Assembly: GCA_030248295.1 (NCBI GenBank)
Contig: JASANH010001507.1
Span: forward strand, 124,001 to 188,000
Source of the DNA: Mesodorylaimus sp. YZB2_4
Lineage: Eukaryota; Nematoda; Enoplea; Dorylaimida; Dorylaimidae
Direction: 5' to 3'
DNA: 64,000 nucleotides
Shown: piece by piece, positions 13,250 through 31,646 of the stretch
Position numbering within the stretch: the first letter of the stretch is position 1
Layout: every line of letters starts with the position of its first letter
Position numbers and translations under genes: made by a program
Notes under the pieces: generated by a model
The model's input: the letters and a program-made list of their open reading frames with translations, nothing else
Databases searched by the model: none
Told to the model about the DNA's origin: nothing

Positions 13250-14207
13250 CTAAACTGTAGTGCGAAGTGACCTTACAACTGCCAGATATTGTACAGTAAC
13301 ACGCCTGTCATCTGCTGCCAAGTGCTGCGAGTGTAAAGTTGTACAAGCTTCCATCATGTACAGCAAGTGATGGAAATTTTATCACTATGGAAATGAGAAT
13401 GCTGCGATGGACACTCATCTTGGCAGGGATGCATCAAATAATGAAGACAGATACACGCAAGATACTGCCTATCGCACCAATGAACGATGAGAAGGTGAGA
13501 TGGCGACTGAGATGGTGTGCGTAGAGACCCGGATCCATACAGCGATGGAACTAAGTGGAAGTCCCAGAGGGACAACGACCACTCGGCAGACCAAAGAAAC
13601 GATGGCTGGACACTCCCGCTGTCAGATGCGACATAAAGATGAGACGCAACAGACTGATGAAAACAGAGAAAAATGCAGAGAAATGGCCTAAGAAGGGTGG
13701 GTCAAAACGCTCGGAAAATCGTGATGAAATGATGATTGGCGAGAAAATCAGAGGCGCAATGCTGAGCATAAGCATGCTGCTACTGCTCATCGCGCATACA
13801 CCAAACATGCACACACACACTGTATGCACATTTACTGCAGATTGTTCCTTAGTGTATATCGCCTAGCTGGCTTCTCGCGCACTGACTGGTTGTGGCCGTC
13901 TAATCTACTCGGCCGAAAGTAAAACCTGAACTCCTCACCCAAGTGACGGGCTATTTGAGAGCGGGAGTGACTCAAAAGCTTGAGCTTCTTACGTGATGTG
14001 CTTTCAGTGACTGCGACGATGATGACGATGATGACTGGACTGGCGAGATCGCAGATGATGGTGACGATGACTGCAAGTCGACAAGGACTGATGTAGATGG
14101 AAAAAGGTTCGATGTTATCGTAAATAGATCCCAACTGTACCTGCTACAGCTACCCCAACCACGACTCCCGTCTCATCCAACTACTGCTCAGACACTTTCT
14201 CTTTCAG
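13250..14207. other. No recognised gene; presumed 5' region of the bHLH-PAS gene
   Basis: Small open frames on both strands show no family similarity. The N-terminal exon(s) of the downstream bHLH-PAS gene must start in or before this stretch, but I could not identify them. A TG/CA-rich patch is at about 13798-13830. Confidence 0.4.
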
Positions 14208-16855
14208 CACTACGTCTAGCAATCGACCTTCGAATCATAGCGAAATTGAGAAACGACGTCGCGATAAGATGAATAGCTTTATTACAGAAATAGCGAAACT
14301 GGTTCCATCCTGTGCCGGCCTGTCAAGACGGATGGATAAGCTGAGTGTTCTTCGCTTAGCTGCGCATCATATTAAGGGCCTGAAAGGTAATTCCGACATC
14401 CAATCACCTTTTCAATCTATGATCTGGTTGGTTTAGGATCATTTAACTTCAATGGCATAGAAGCCATCAAACCAGCTTACGTGTCCGACGACGAGTTTCG
14501 GGAACTTATTCTTCAGGTAAACTCCGGTAGTATGTACGAATAGATCCTTTGCCTGCAGCGAGGGTCGGCGCCGAGCCTCTTACTTCTTATCCCAGTATAA
14601 TGTTTCATGCCATTTCACTCCCACCGTTTTATTTTCCTTGCAGAACACAGACGCATTCATGGTCGCCGTCAGCTGCGATGACATGAAGATTTTCTACGTT
14701 TCTGACAATGTTCAAGATTCTCTTGGGACCTCCGCGGTTAGTGCATCCGCTTCCCGTACTACCTACCCTCAGTAGTGACTGGCAGCGACCTTACAGGATG
14801 AACTCGTTAATCAGAATTTCCTCTGTTTCGTGCACGCGGATGATTTGGAAACGGTCAAGAGTCAAGTTCTCTGGAGGACGATAGGTATGCAACAGAGGCG
14901 GTTCCATAAATGATGCCAGGAGAGACCATTTTCAGCTGATCAAGCACACGCCAGCAGCGTCAGCAGCAAGGATAGCTCTAGGAGTGGAACAAATGTTACT
15001 CAAGATTATGGATCGACTGAGTGCTCAGCATTGGCACCTGGATCGAAGCGATCGTTCTCGTGTCGTATGAAGAGCAAAGTGGGCTCGGAGTCGTGCTCCA
15101 GGTAAAACACAGAGGTCCTCGCCCGAGGGACAGGCTATAGACGGCGGAAGCCCATGAGGACACTGAACATCGGCCCATATGAGCCATGGGCCATATCCCT
15201 GGCCCACATCGGCCTTATGGGCCATGGACACTCCGTGGCCATTTTTTAAAACCACGGCTCCATTTGCAGTTTGTTCAGTTTTACTCTCACAATTAGCCAA
15301 GGCGTGGTCGCAAGGTATCAGCAAGAGGCCAATATGTCGCTAGAAAAGCAGATTTAACAAATCTTATTTTATGAGGAATATCATCATCAGAATATTTCCT
15401 CCTTCAAAGGAGTTTTTTAATGAGTGTCCTCGGGGCAATTTCGAGAATGCCTGTACAATAAAAGTTACTTTTGTGCGTGAGACGAGGACCATTCCTTCAC
15501 AACACAGCTGTGCTGGACTCTCACATTCAATAAGGACAGGCTTGTGAGGCTTGGAGAGGCCTTGACACATGGAGGCTTCTGCAGACGCGCCAGTCAACAG
15601 CTTGTCTGGGCCCAGATTATCAGAGAATGTACCCCATCGAGCTTTTGGACCATGCCAAACATGCTGACCATGCTGTTGGCTGCTAACCAAGTCTCTCTAG
15701 CTGTGGCTGCGACATCATCCTGATGGGCAACGTTCCAAGCTTCTGGATGCAAAGGCCTTGATCGCTAGACGAGCTTACGCTCTGCTCTAAATGCAGCCAG
15801 AGCTTCTTCCATGCTTGCCATCAGCTCCATTTCAGTTTTGCATCCTACAACGACCTGCCCAAATTATCCAGCCCTTCCCATTTGCTCTGGCTTCCCGATC
15901 TGCCGCACCCCCAAGACCACGATTATCGCCTTATGCACTGCGAAGGCTTCATCAAGTACTGTTCCCCCGTCAACACCTCCACTACTCTCAACTCTGACAA
16001 CGACTCAGTTTGGCAGAAAGGTTTGGATAGAACGGGTGCGGCTCGGACAGATTCGAAGAAAGAACACAACTGCTTGATCCTGATGATCAAACCGATCAAC
16101 TCGAATGTGGGATTCCATGAATGTGGTACGCTTGAATTGTATCACTTGGCCAAACCTTGCAAGGTGCTACTTCAGGCATCGGTACAGACACTCCTCGACC
16201 TGCCACATTTACCGGACGCCTTACTCAAAACGGAAGGTTCATCTACATGGAAGACAAGTAAGAATTGTCAGGTTGTAGGAGGCCACCAGTAAATTTGGGA
16301 GGGCGATAAGTGAGGGGGCTCGTAAGTCACGTGATAACTGAATTAAAAGTGCCACACTTTCAGTGTTTCTACACTCCTCGGATACTTACCTCAGGAGTTC
16401 ATGCGGACGTCCTATTACGAATACGTTCACAAAGACGACATCCCACTCGTCATGGCAGCTCATCAAAAGGGTACTGGATTTCCCACCCGATTCTAACTGT
16501 TAGCTTACAAAATATGCTCTTAGTAGTGTTTGAATCCAGTGGCGCCCACGCTTCGCCACAATATCGATTCCGGATTCGAAATGGTCATTTCGTTCAAGTC
16601 TCATCCAGCTGGCGAAGTTTTCGGAACCCATGGAGTGGGCACATTCAGTTCATTGTGGTAGAGCATACTGTACTGTCAGAAAATAGGTCTGTCCGTTATG
16701 TACAGGCAAGTCAACGATGCACACATTGTGGCACTACTTTCAGGCCACCACTTGTCGGCCGCCCACAGTCAGTTACGGCCCCTAATATCAATGCCAAGTT
16801 GAGCACACTGACCCAACTTCTTCTAAGAAACGATACGACTGGCTTGTCTCCGTGA
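14208..16855 (+). CDS. BMAL/cycle-type bHLH-PAS transcription factor, 5' partial
   Basis: BMAL/cycle is the partner of CLOCK in circadian transcription and binds E-boxes as a heterodimer. Ten exons join in frame: 14208-14386, 14437-14516, 14644-14736, 14797-14884, 14936-15101, 15872-16125, 16176-16257, 16364-16470, 16524-16686, 16744-16855. The basic region and helix 1 read SNHSEIEKRRRDKMNSFI, with helix 2 MDKLSVLRLAAHHIKGL, closer to BMAL than to ARNT. PAS-A holds FMVAVSCDDMKIFYVSDNVQ; the linker has KRSFSCRMK. PAS-B begins GRLTQNGRFIYMEDK and includes LLGYLPQEFMRTSYYEYVHKDD and WRSFRNPWSGHIQFIV. About 37 residues follow PAS-B, so the long C-terminal transactivation region of vertebrate BMAL1 is absent. 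Start exon not found. Confidence 0.9.
15102..15871. repeat. Repeat-bearing large intron of the BMAL/cycle gene
   Basis: This is the only large intron of the gene. At 15175-15235 the motif gggccat/atggccc recurs several times, giving a locally self-complementary patch. Bases 15701-15739 match 52961-52999 in an intron of the homocysteine methyltransferase gene (shared core acatcatcctga, then gggt/gggc, then gctccaag/gttccaag), so both introns carry copies of one dispersed repeat. Confidence 0.5.
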
Positions 16856-17587
16856 AAACCAGAACAGGTCTGCAGGATCACGCCAGGATTGGACAGTTAC
16901 TATTCGTCCATGTGCATTACGATAGACCCTATCTTGCTTTACTGCTTTCATGGTACTGTGCTCGATATGCTAATCTAGTGATACCCCACGGGTTCACCTT
17001 ATCGATAATATAAAACTCCGTCGAAGCTGGTTCAGGACACCGTTTCGATCTTGAGAATCCTCGATTATCGAAGAGCGGCAGCCTACTGACATTGGAGAGC
17101 CCTGTGAAAAAGCGTCCACATGCGTGGGATCTAGCCAGCCCCCCACGGTGGTGGCCCATCGTGCGCTGTGTTCTCAGTACTTCCGGAGGTTTAGTGTGAT
17201 CAGAGGTCAAGTAATGTACTGTACATCACCCGCACTACAGGGCGCGGCATAATTTCTGGTACAGCTTATTTGAAGCGCCGCCAGTGAACACACAAGACAA
17301 GCTAAGGCTGAAGCCGGATGGATAAACCATCTGTGCCAAGCCAAGAGCGGTGGCCGCCTGCTTTATGAACACTGGCGGACAACCGCCGCACCATTTTGAG
17401 ATTGCCACATCTCATGCCCACTTTCCCATGTTACATTTCACAGCATATCGATTTACCCCGATACCTTATACTTTCAAAAATGACCAAGCGCAAGGAAAAC
17501 GATTCAGCTCAACAAAAAGAGCAGTGATCGATTATCGAGTGCAACAAAATACCAAATGAATCTTCACTGAATCCTCCGATCGCAAAA
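16856..17587. other. Convergent intergenic region, nothing recognised
   Basis: It lies between the 3' ends of the bHLH-PAS gene and the dipeptidase gene. No domain, tRNA or clear repeat was seen. Confidence 0.4.
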
Positions 17588-20556
17588 TCACAACTTCGAC
17601 ACCTCTAACAGATAAGCCGCCAGTACCTTGGCCTGAAACATGGAAGTTTGCAGGAGAGGAGTTAGCAGATCGATAAACACGCCTTCTTTCAAGCAGGAGC
17701 CCCACACTCGCGGTCATGGTTTCTTTTCTAATGTACCTCCTTCAACCTCGAGTGCGCTAGCTTTTGATGGTTCGGTAAAACAGGACAAAGAACTGCCATC
17801 CATCCCTCAGAAAATAACCCGTTTTAAGGCCCACATGGACTTTTGGATAAGCCAGCTACTTCCTCGGTGCCCACCCTCAACTCAACACATACCCCTTCAA
17901 TGTAATTCTTCCGATTAATTTTTTCATTTTGCGAATGAGCACCATCGTCGCACGATCCGAGTGGTAACAGCATCACGTTCTTTCCGGTGGCCTCTTGCAA
18001 AGACAGCGTCAATGGAATGCTTCCACCTTCCCGAGTTAAGTCAGGCTCAACGCCATACACTGAAAGGGGCCTCTCACAGATATCATCTCACAGCTTCCTT
18101 TGATTGGTCCTCACCTGCTTTTATCGCTTTTCGCCCAGCAGTAAAATGAGGATGATTGAAATCACTGACCCAAGGCCGTCCATTGTGAACAGGCACCACT
18201 TTGCACACATTGGGCGTTCCTCGTTCCTTGTGCAACTTCTCCACATAATCTACCACCAAACGATCGATATGATCGGGTTCTTGATTCGGGACCAATCTAA
18301 TCGAGAACTTTCCGACCACACGACGTGGAATGACCGTCTTCGTTCCTGGACTGCTGAAAGCGCCCTCAATACCTGAAAAAGTAACCTTTTAGCTTTGGCT
18401 TCAAAAATCAGTGGGTTCTCTGTGCTCTGAGCGAGCCCGTGTGGGGACAAACCACAAGGCAGCTTCTCTCTTCATCTCTCTAATAGCATTCTGGACTCAG
18501 CACTGGTTTTTAATAGACAAGGCAGATAGGCGGGGTTTGACTTTACTGGTGCCGAGATAATCAGCTCGCTTGGTTTAGGTCCCTGCCTGCATCTCGAGGT
18601 CGCAGACAAGTCGTGGTAACGGCGGCCACTCACGGCAGGGCCACCAAAAGTTTACGACTTTTTAAGCCGACCTCGAACACCAGATGGAGCCGTCCGCTCG
18701 CTGCCAAGCAGTACAGGTAACGGGGATGTTTCCTCAAAATCCGCACAGCTCACAATCCACAACTTTCCCAGCAGCTTCTTCGCTCTTTCAAATGATGTAT
18801 CATCTTATCTACGAAATTCGAAAAAAATGTGCAGATTTTGAGGAAACTTAACCCCACCACAACAGACCCTGACCGCTGCTTGTTCCTCTCACCTACCGTG
18901 AATGGACAACGACGGATTGCGCCAACGGCTCATCAAGCAATTGGCCTTGTCTTCGTGGATCAACTTCTTTGTTCCCACAATCGACCGAAATCCCGCCTAC
19001 GATCGATCTGCATTCCAACCGACCCAAAATATAGGAAGTCACCTTACCAAATCGAAATCAATATTATCGTACAAGGCACGCTCTTGATCAGTCACCGGAG
19101 CCACCGAATCGTACACGCCAGGAATCAAAATTTTCCCATCCCTATCCACCAATCGGTCTAATAAATAGATCAAATCAGACATCGCTTCGTGCCTGAAAAA
19201 CTGTCCAACAATAATAGATCGATGTCATATTAAAAAATCAATACTTACACGGCCCCACCATAAGAGCCACTATGCAAATCTTGATTAGCGCATGTAATAT
19301 CGACGAAATAATAGGAAATACCCCTAAGAAACCAACTTCCGCTTTGGGTACCACAGCCGATTCCAAAACATACCTAAGTCCATAAGTGATACATGGTTTC
19401 TCCAATCCCAAAAAGTAATTGTCCGATATGCAAACAAAATCAACATCCTAAAATAAAATTTCTTCAAGCATTCATCTAAAAATACAACCTGACCTGACCT
19501 TCAACCATTGCTGTTCTTTTCTTCGAGCCAATGCCTCTTCGAATCCTTGCGAACCGTTCTCTTCCATCGCTTCTAAACAAAACTAAAAAACCCACACTTT
19601 TTAAAAGCATACCGAACCAAAGCGAACTAGTTACTACCTTAATATTTACTGGAATTTCGGTCCCAGTTTTCTGATAAGCTTCGATAACATTGATCCATCC
19701 CAATACAGGGCCTTTATCATCCGTAGCCCCACGTCCGTACAATTTGCCATCCTTCTCGGTCAGTACGAATGGTTCCGTGTCCCAGCCGTCAGTCTAGAAA
19801 CTAGAAATGATGATGTCTGAGGTGATACGTTTTATTAGACTTTCTGTTTTCTTGACTTTCTGTTAGCTGGAACGCGCAATAAAAAGTGGAATAGAAATAG
19901 AATACTAAGAGGAAAACTCTGTGATCAAACGAGCTTACCTTTTCCGCTGGCTGAACATCCAAGTGCCCATAGACTAAGACGGTTTTCTTTTTCGAATCTG
20001 CTCCCAACTGACCGAAAATGAGCGGAGGACAATCGAGTTCACCACCTTCGGGTAATTGTTCTTTACCGCCAGATTCCAATTCGCACTTCACTCCGTAAGA
20101 TTCCAAAAGCTAAAAAAAAAAATGATATTCGGTGGGAAGAGTGGATGGGCACACCACGATCAAGAAAAGACCAAAAAGTGCTTTTGATAAGCCATGTCCA
20201 CGCATCAAAAGCGGGCATGAAAATCTACTTTCCCAGGACCAGGAGAGATTCGAACCCTTCATCCATCGACATGCATACACCCTAATCCCTACCACACCAC
20301 GACCCAAGTGCAGCGTGCACAAATGAACGAATAAATCATACTTTTTTGGTCCATTCCACCATTTCGACCACATCGCCTCTTGCATGAGGCCAAGAAGAAA
20401 CGCTTTTTATGGCCACTGCTTCTCGTAATCGTTCGATGAAAGCCTTGGCGTGTTCGTCCACATACCTAAAATATATAAAGAGCCAGGCCTTCGCTGCATT
20501 CAATCGGGAATAGAAAATGAGACATACCCAAAAACTTTTTTCAATTCTCCGCTCAT
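17588..20556 (-). CDS. CNDP2: Cytosolic non-specific dipeptidase (carnosine dipeptidase 2, M20 metallopeptidase)
   Basis: CNDP2 hydrolyses dipeptides such as Cys-Gly with two metal ions. Twelve exons join in frame: 20528-20556, 20342-20465, 19939-20109, 19638-19793, 19499-19582, 19374-19447, 19249-19323, 19048-19192, 18897-18996, 18115-18372, 17893-18059, 17588-17632. The product is 475 aa, the length of the human enzyme. Metal-ligand motifs are intact: [43 protein letters not shown], and [16 protein letters not shown] near the end. [17 protein letters not shown] and [11 protein letters not shown] complete the lid/dimerisation domain. The ATG at 20556 ([17 protein letters not shown]) matches the family start. 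Complete and apparently functional. Confidence 0.96.
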
Positions 20557-21711
20557 TCTTGCTTTTAAACTCGACACGGGCCAACCAGGCGATGCACGAT
20601 TACTGCAACAAGAATACGTCGAGGCCTGCTCGCCTTGTGTAGCTATCTGCACGGAAAATGCTTCCGAGACAAGCACGTCAGCAGTCAGCCAAATAGCTTG
20701 TGCAAACGAGAGAATGCAGAATGCTCGCCTGGTGTAATTGAGCAAAAGGCAATGAAAAACAAATGGAATTCCTGAATCGCGAATGCTTACTGACTCATAA
20801 ACGACGGGTATGTTTAGAAGGCCCATTTTCCGGGCCATTACGCAAGCATGAATGTACGCACGCGGAAGAAAAGCGGTTCCTCTCTCAGCATACAGTATCG
20901 TAGGACAGCCATATAGCCAATTCAACAACGGCCCCTTTAGACTCAAGAGCATATGCTAACATGTCAATTTGCGAGCATGGCCGAGTATTTACGCACTCGA
21001 AAAAGCGACTGACGTGTCACAAATCTACCGTTTTCGCCAGGGTCAAAAAAAAAGCAGATCGATTCGGCATTGAATTCGAACTCTATTTTCATAAGGACAC
21101 ATTAAATAAGGAGATACAAGCCATCATTCGATATATAGTACCAGTCTCATAAGATTCTACATCTTTCCACCAGATAGCTAACGCTAGGGTTCAGCGGTAG
21201 TGGCTGCTTACACTTGCAGCATGTCAAACCGTGCTGCGTTAACATCGCACAGCCTCCTCTCTACATGGATAAGAAAAATTTGCTCCCCAGATAGGCATGG
21301 CTAGTGGGAGGGGCCCGCACGATCAGGGAGAAAACGCGATCTGAACTAAATACTTCGAGCGAGCAAGTAGGCACCAAAGCAAGTAAAGCAAGTAAGGTAA
21401 GGGCAACAGACGTTGCCGCTTTCAAGCAGACAACAATATTCTCAGGCATCACGCGCGAAGTTTAAAATCTGGACTAAGAGCACTCATCACAGCTGTGGAA
21501 AACGTGCACTTTAGACACTTCCATTTTCTGAGCGTGTTAGACATGACTTTTGTTTAAAACACTGACACAAATATGTTTATAGGGAAAATAAGCATAACTG
21601 TGACCACATCTAATTCATATTGTATACCAATATTTCAGTATATGAGCCTAGATAAAGAGTACTACACTGAGTATGGATAGGATCTTGATCTTGTAAGTTC
21701 GAAGTAGTCAC
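20557..21711. other. Intergenic stretch, no recognised feature
   Basis: Divergent-side flank of the dipeptidase gene and 3' flank of the cupin gene. A 20-base stretch of alternating gcaag/taagg repeats lies at about 21376-21400. No gene is supported. Confidence 0.4.
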
Positions 21712-22029
21712 TCAATACTTGGAAGCATCGAAATTGACCACAGGTTGATCACCGAGCACCTTAGCAGTGTGCGTCACTCCTTTGGGCACCTCCAGGCAGT
21801 CACCCGCTTCCAACACCACTGTTTGCCCGAGCAGACCCATTTCAAGTCGACCAGAAAACACGCCGTCGATTTTCTCCTCGTCGTGCATGTGAGCAGGGAA
21901 GACAGTGCCAGGACCATACACGTAACGCGAAACGTGGTAGCCCAATGCCTCCAACTTCTTCTTCAGGGCATCCTCGGTCAATTGACCCTCCTTGGCCGCG
22001 TTCCACTTGTGCACATTAATCTTAGCCAT
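21712..22029 (-). CDS. Small single-domain cupin protein
   Basis: A 105-residue protein, one double-stranded beta-helix cupin. The coding sequence is a single exon; the ATG at 22029 follows a TTTCAG acceptor by four bases, and a GTAAGT donor at about 22087 implies a spliced 5' leader. Cupin motif 1 is PGTVFPAHMHDEEKIDGVFSG (two His plus a Glu as metal-ligand candidates, then Gly) and motif 2 is GDCLEVPKGVTHTAKV (P, G and H conserved). The N-terminus INVHKWNAAKEGQLTEDALK resembles small bacterial cupins. Enzymatic role is unknown. Metal binding is likely from the ligands seen. Confidence 0.85.
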   Translation of the reverse strand: MAKINVHKWNAAKEGQLTEDALKKKLEALGYHVSRYVYGPGTVFPAHMHDEEKIDGVFSGRLEMGLLGQTVVLEAGDCLEVPKGVTHTAKVLGDQPVVNFDASKY

Positions 22030-22099
22030 CTTCCTGAAACAACCAACTTCAACACAAATCCATCGCCCACCACTCACAACAACTTACCTTTCCGAGCGA

Positions 22100-22873
22100 G
22101 ACAATACACGGCTTGACGCGAGCAACCGAGTCGACTTGTTTGACGATGGTTCAAACCACCAGTCGAGGCCGTGTCGAAGAACGTGCAGAATGGAAGCGTC
22201 GAAGAGAAAGCCTGAAAATCAATTCAGGTTTGTCTACTTCCTCCTCTGGAACCAAACTCAAAACACGATGTCTCCAGCCAGTCTAGCCGTAGCTAACTTT
22301 ATGTCACGTGACCATGGAGGCACTCCAATATTATTTTACTCCAACCGCAAATAGCACACATAAGATAACCTATCCTTCCATTTCACCAATTCTTTTCGCC
22401 ACAGAATGGGGACACAGGAACAATGATGGCATCACCGCACACCTTTTAACTTACACAGGCACACCACGACCGAAAATACATTTTCGTTTGCCATGATTCG
22501 TAAAGCGATTCCAGTCAACACATAAGGTCAAACTGGACAGCAATAACTTTCTTCGATATGCGTAAGTGTAGCAATGCAACCCGAAACAAATACATTCATT
22601 CAAAATAAGCTTCCATTGCTGCATCGCAAATCAAATCTGAGATTACGGGAAATTATTCCAAACCAATACATTTAAAGCCCATCAATCACCAAAAAGGACA
22701 CGAGGACAGAACCTACGACTCATGTGTACGCCTAAGCAGTCATCCAAATTTACAAGAACACTGCTCAAAGTAAGTGAACCATTCCCTACATTATAGCATT
22801 CGCTGTCACGCATCACACCATTCAACTCCTACTCTCACCTTTCACGCCTCCATACCCCAAAATGGGTATCAAG
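22100..22873. other. Intergenic stretch, nothing recognised
   Basis: Sequence between the cupin 5' leader and the CtBP stop codon. It contains AT-rich patches but no supported gene. Confidence 0.4.
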
Positions 22874-29329
<6,456 letters not shown>

Positions 29330-30540
29330 CACAGGCGCCGCTCACGGCGCTGAAAAGGAAAAGACAAGGATTATTAGAACGATACAAGCTTGAAAAAGAT
29401 AGCCTTCAGCAAATTGCGCCTATTCACAGCCTGTTTATGTAAATAGAAAGTGTCAGACACGCTGTATCAGTTACATATTTCTCATCCCCTCGAAAATATG
29501 TCCTCAAAGAAAAGTGCACAGACACTTCCATATCGCACGCTATTAAACCCCGCTGTGGACGCACCAGCCTCCTTTCAACTGGCTCTATCGATAAGCACGT
29601 GAACCGAGTGGAAGTTTTGCACTGAAAACACCTACCGTAGGCGCGCCGATGCCCAGCATGCGCCTACCGCTGTTGGTGGTCCCCCCAGGCCCAAGTGCCC
29701 TGTTGGTATCTGGCCAAGACCCGACACATTTTGGAGCTTGATACTCGAATCAGCTCATTGGCTCTTGTCCTCCTATTGACTGAGGCCAATTGAGGAACGC
29801 CGGAGTAAATCTAATCACAAAACTTCTCTCACCGACTCCGATTCCAAACGAGAGCTAGGACCGCAAAGAAAAAGCATTTAGCCCCTTCTTCCATCTCCTC
29901 GTCTCGGCTCCTCTCGAAACCCTTCTCGCCTAATCTCGGTCTCGCACGAAGACGAAAAGGCGGAAACGAACGACTAAATTGGACGCCAACAACCAAGTGG
30001 CAGAGAGAACAGCTAAATTCAACAAGAGAGCGCCAAGCCCGAAAATGAACCTACCGCCTTGACGGCCGGCCTCGAGTGCCGCCTCCAAGTAGCACCTTAC
30101 GAGGAGTGGCTGAGGGCGAGCACTGTCCGCTCGTCAACAAATCTTTCCAATTAGGGCCACAATCAAAACGCCACCGAAGCCAAGACGGAGCGGGGCAAAG
30201 TTGTATGCATCGATCAAGCTGCCTATAAGCCCCATCCTTGCACCTGTCCTGTTTCCTATTCAATTGGTCTCAAAAGGCCAATGCCAAGCCGGTGGCCAGT
30301 TGTTGAAGCTCTATTATGTTGGCACGCGGGGCGGGCTGCTCTATCTCGAAGCGAGGATGAATAGGAAATAGGGCCTCGCCCCACTACCAAAGGCTGCCCG
30401 AGCCGTTTACTGCCAGAGGGGTGCTCAAAGACGACCCCAGCCATCGTACGGTAGAACCGGCAGAGGCTTGTTCAGCTTCTTTCCCTTTCGGTCTTGCTTT
30501 TAATATCCGCACAAAATTCAATAGTCAATTAACTACAAGC

Positions 30541-31646
30541 TTAGTCCATCACCAGGAGATTGTGATTGGTATCGAAGGGTTGTCCGCGAGCAGCCGCCAC
30601 CTGTATGAAGGTATTAATTATATTTTGCCGTTCCTGTCCCGTCCTCCGACGTTCGTCAAGCACCCCGTCCAACCATAAGCCGCTTAGTCGCCTCTCTTCT
30701 CCTCGCCCCTCACTTCTCAACACCGACCACCGCTCCTCGACGGCAGCCCATGCTCCATTGCCCGGGCACAATAAAAAGTACAAAACCGGATTTAATTAAC
30801 CCGTGCATAATGAAGTAGACAAGACACGAGATGGGCATAACCGAATCAAGTGCTACGAACCATCTTCCAAAACAAGTCCCCGAACACTCTCTGCCTGTCA
30901 TCCCGTCACTCCGACACGTCCACCCACCAGTCACCTTCCATATTTGGACTCCCTGCCAACACTGCACGTCACTCTTCCTCACATGACCTGGACAGCTGAC
31001 ACTCGTCTCTCTGGCCGATTCACCGAGCCAAATCATGCATCACCTGCACCGACTGGTCTACGGGTCGAAAAAGCTAAAGGAGATCGCTGATTTTCATACT
31101 GCATAATCCGTGAAGCGAACACTAGTTCGTTCTTGCAAATTAAAAACTCAATGTTCCCTTCACTACCTAGCTTCACTCAAAGGCCTGCCGCAGTGAAAAA
31201 CCATCCGTGATAGGCTCTTCAACCTGCAGCACAAAAAACCTGCGCGTCCGAACATCCGAGAGGGGTGAGCGTTGCGAACGGTGCCAAGACAGGGATCTGG
31301 TTCCAAACGGGTCCTAGCCCCAATCAGTCCTGCACTGGGAGGCCCCACGATACCCCGGACGGTGCCGAGACTTACAGTCAGTGTTCCAAGAATGAGGAGT
31401 CAGCGGGGCGAGCACAACGAAGGGCACCACATCGGAGGAGAAGGCAAGAAAAAGTTTAAATTTCAAGTCGTCTGCAAGGAGAAACCTGTGCTTTCGGAGC
31501 AAACTTACGATAATCCGCCGGAATTCTTCCACCGCGTTGATGATGTGACGACCGGCAACAAACGCACGGTTGTTGAGGACGGAAATACGATCCTCGTTGT
31601 GCGCCACCAAACGTGCCTGCGGGCGCAATCTGGCACCAAATGCCGC
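30541..31646 (-). CDS. Candidate last two exons of an unidentified gene
   Basis: Exon 31509-31646 (46 codons, acceptor CTTTGACAG, donor GTAAGT) reads AAFGARLRPQARLVAHNEDR and continues as an amphipathic helix with VLNNRAFVAGRHIINAVEEF. It joins in phase 0 to exon 30541-30600 (acceptor CATACAG), which reads VAAARGQPFDTNHNLLVMD and then TAA. The splice signals and helical periodicity favour coding. I do not recognise the family and found no convincing upstream exons, so this could be a chance structure. Confidence 0.35.
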
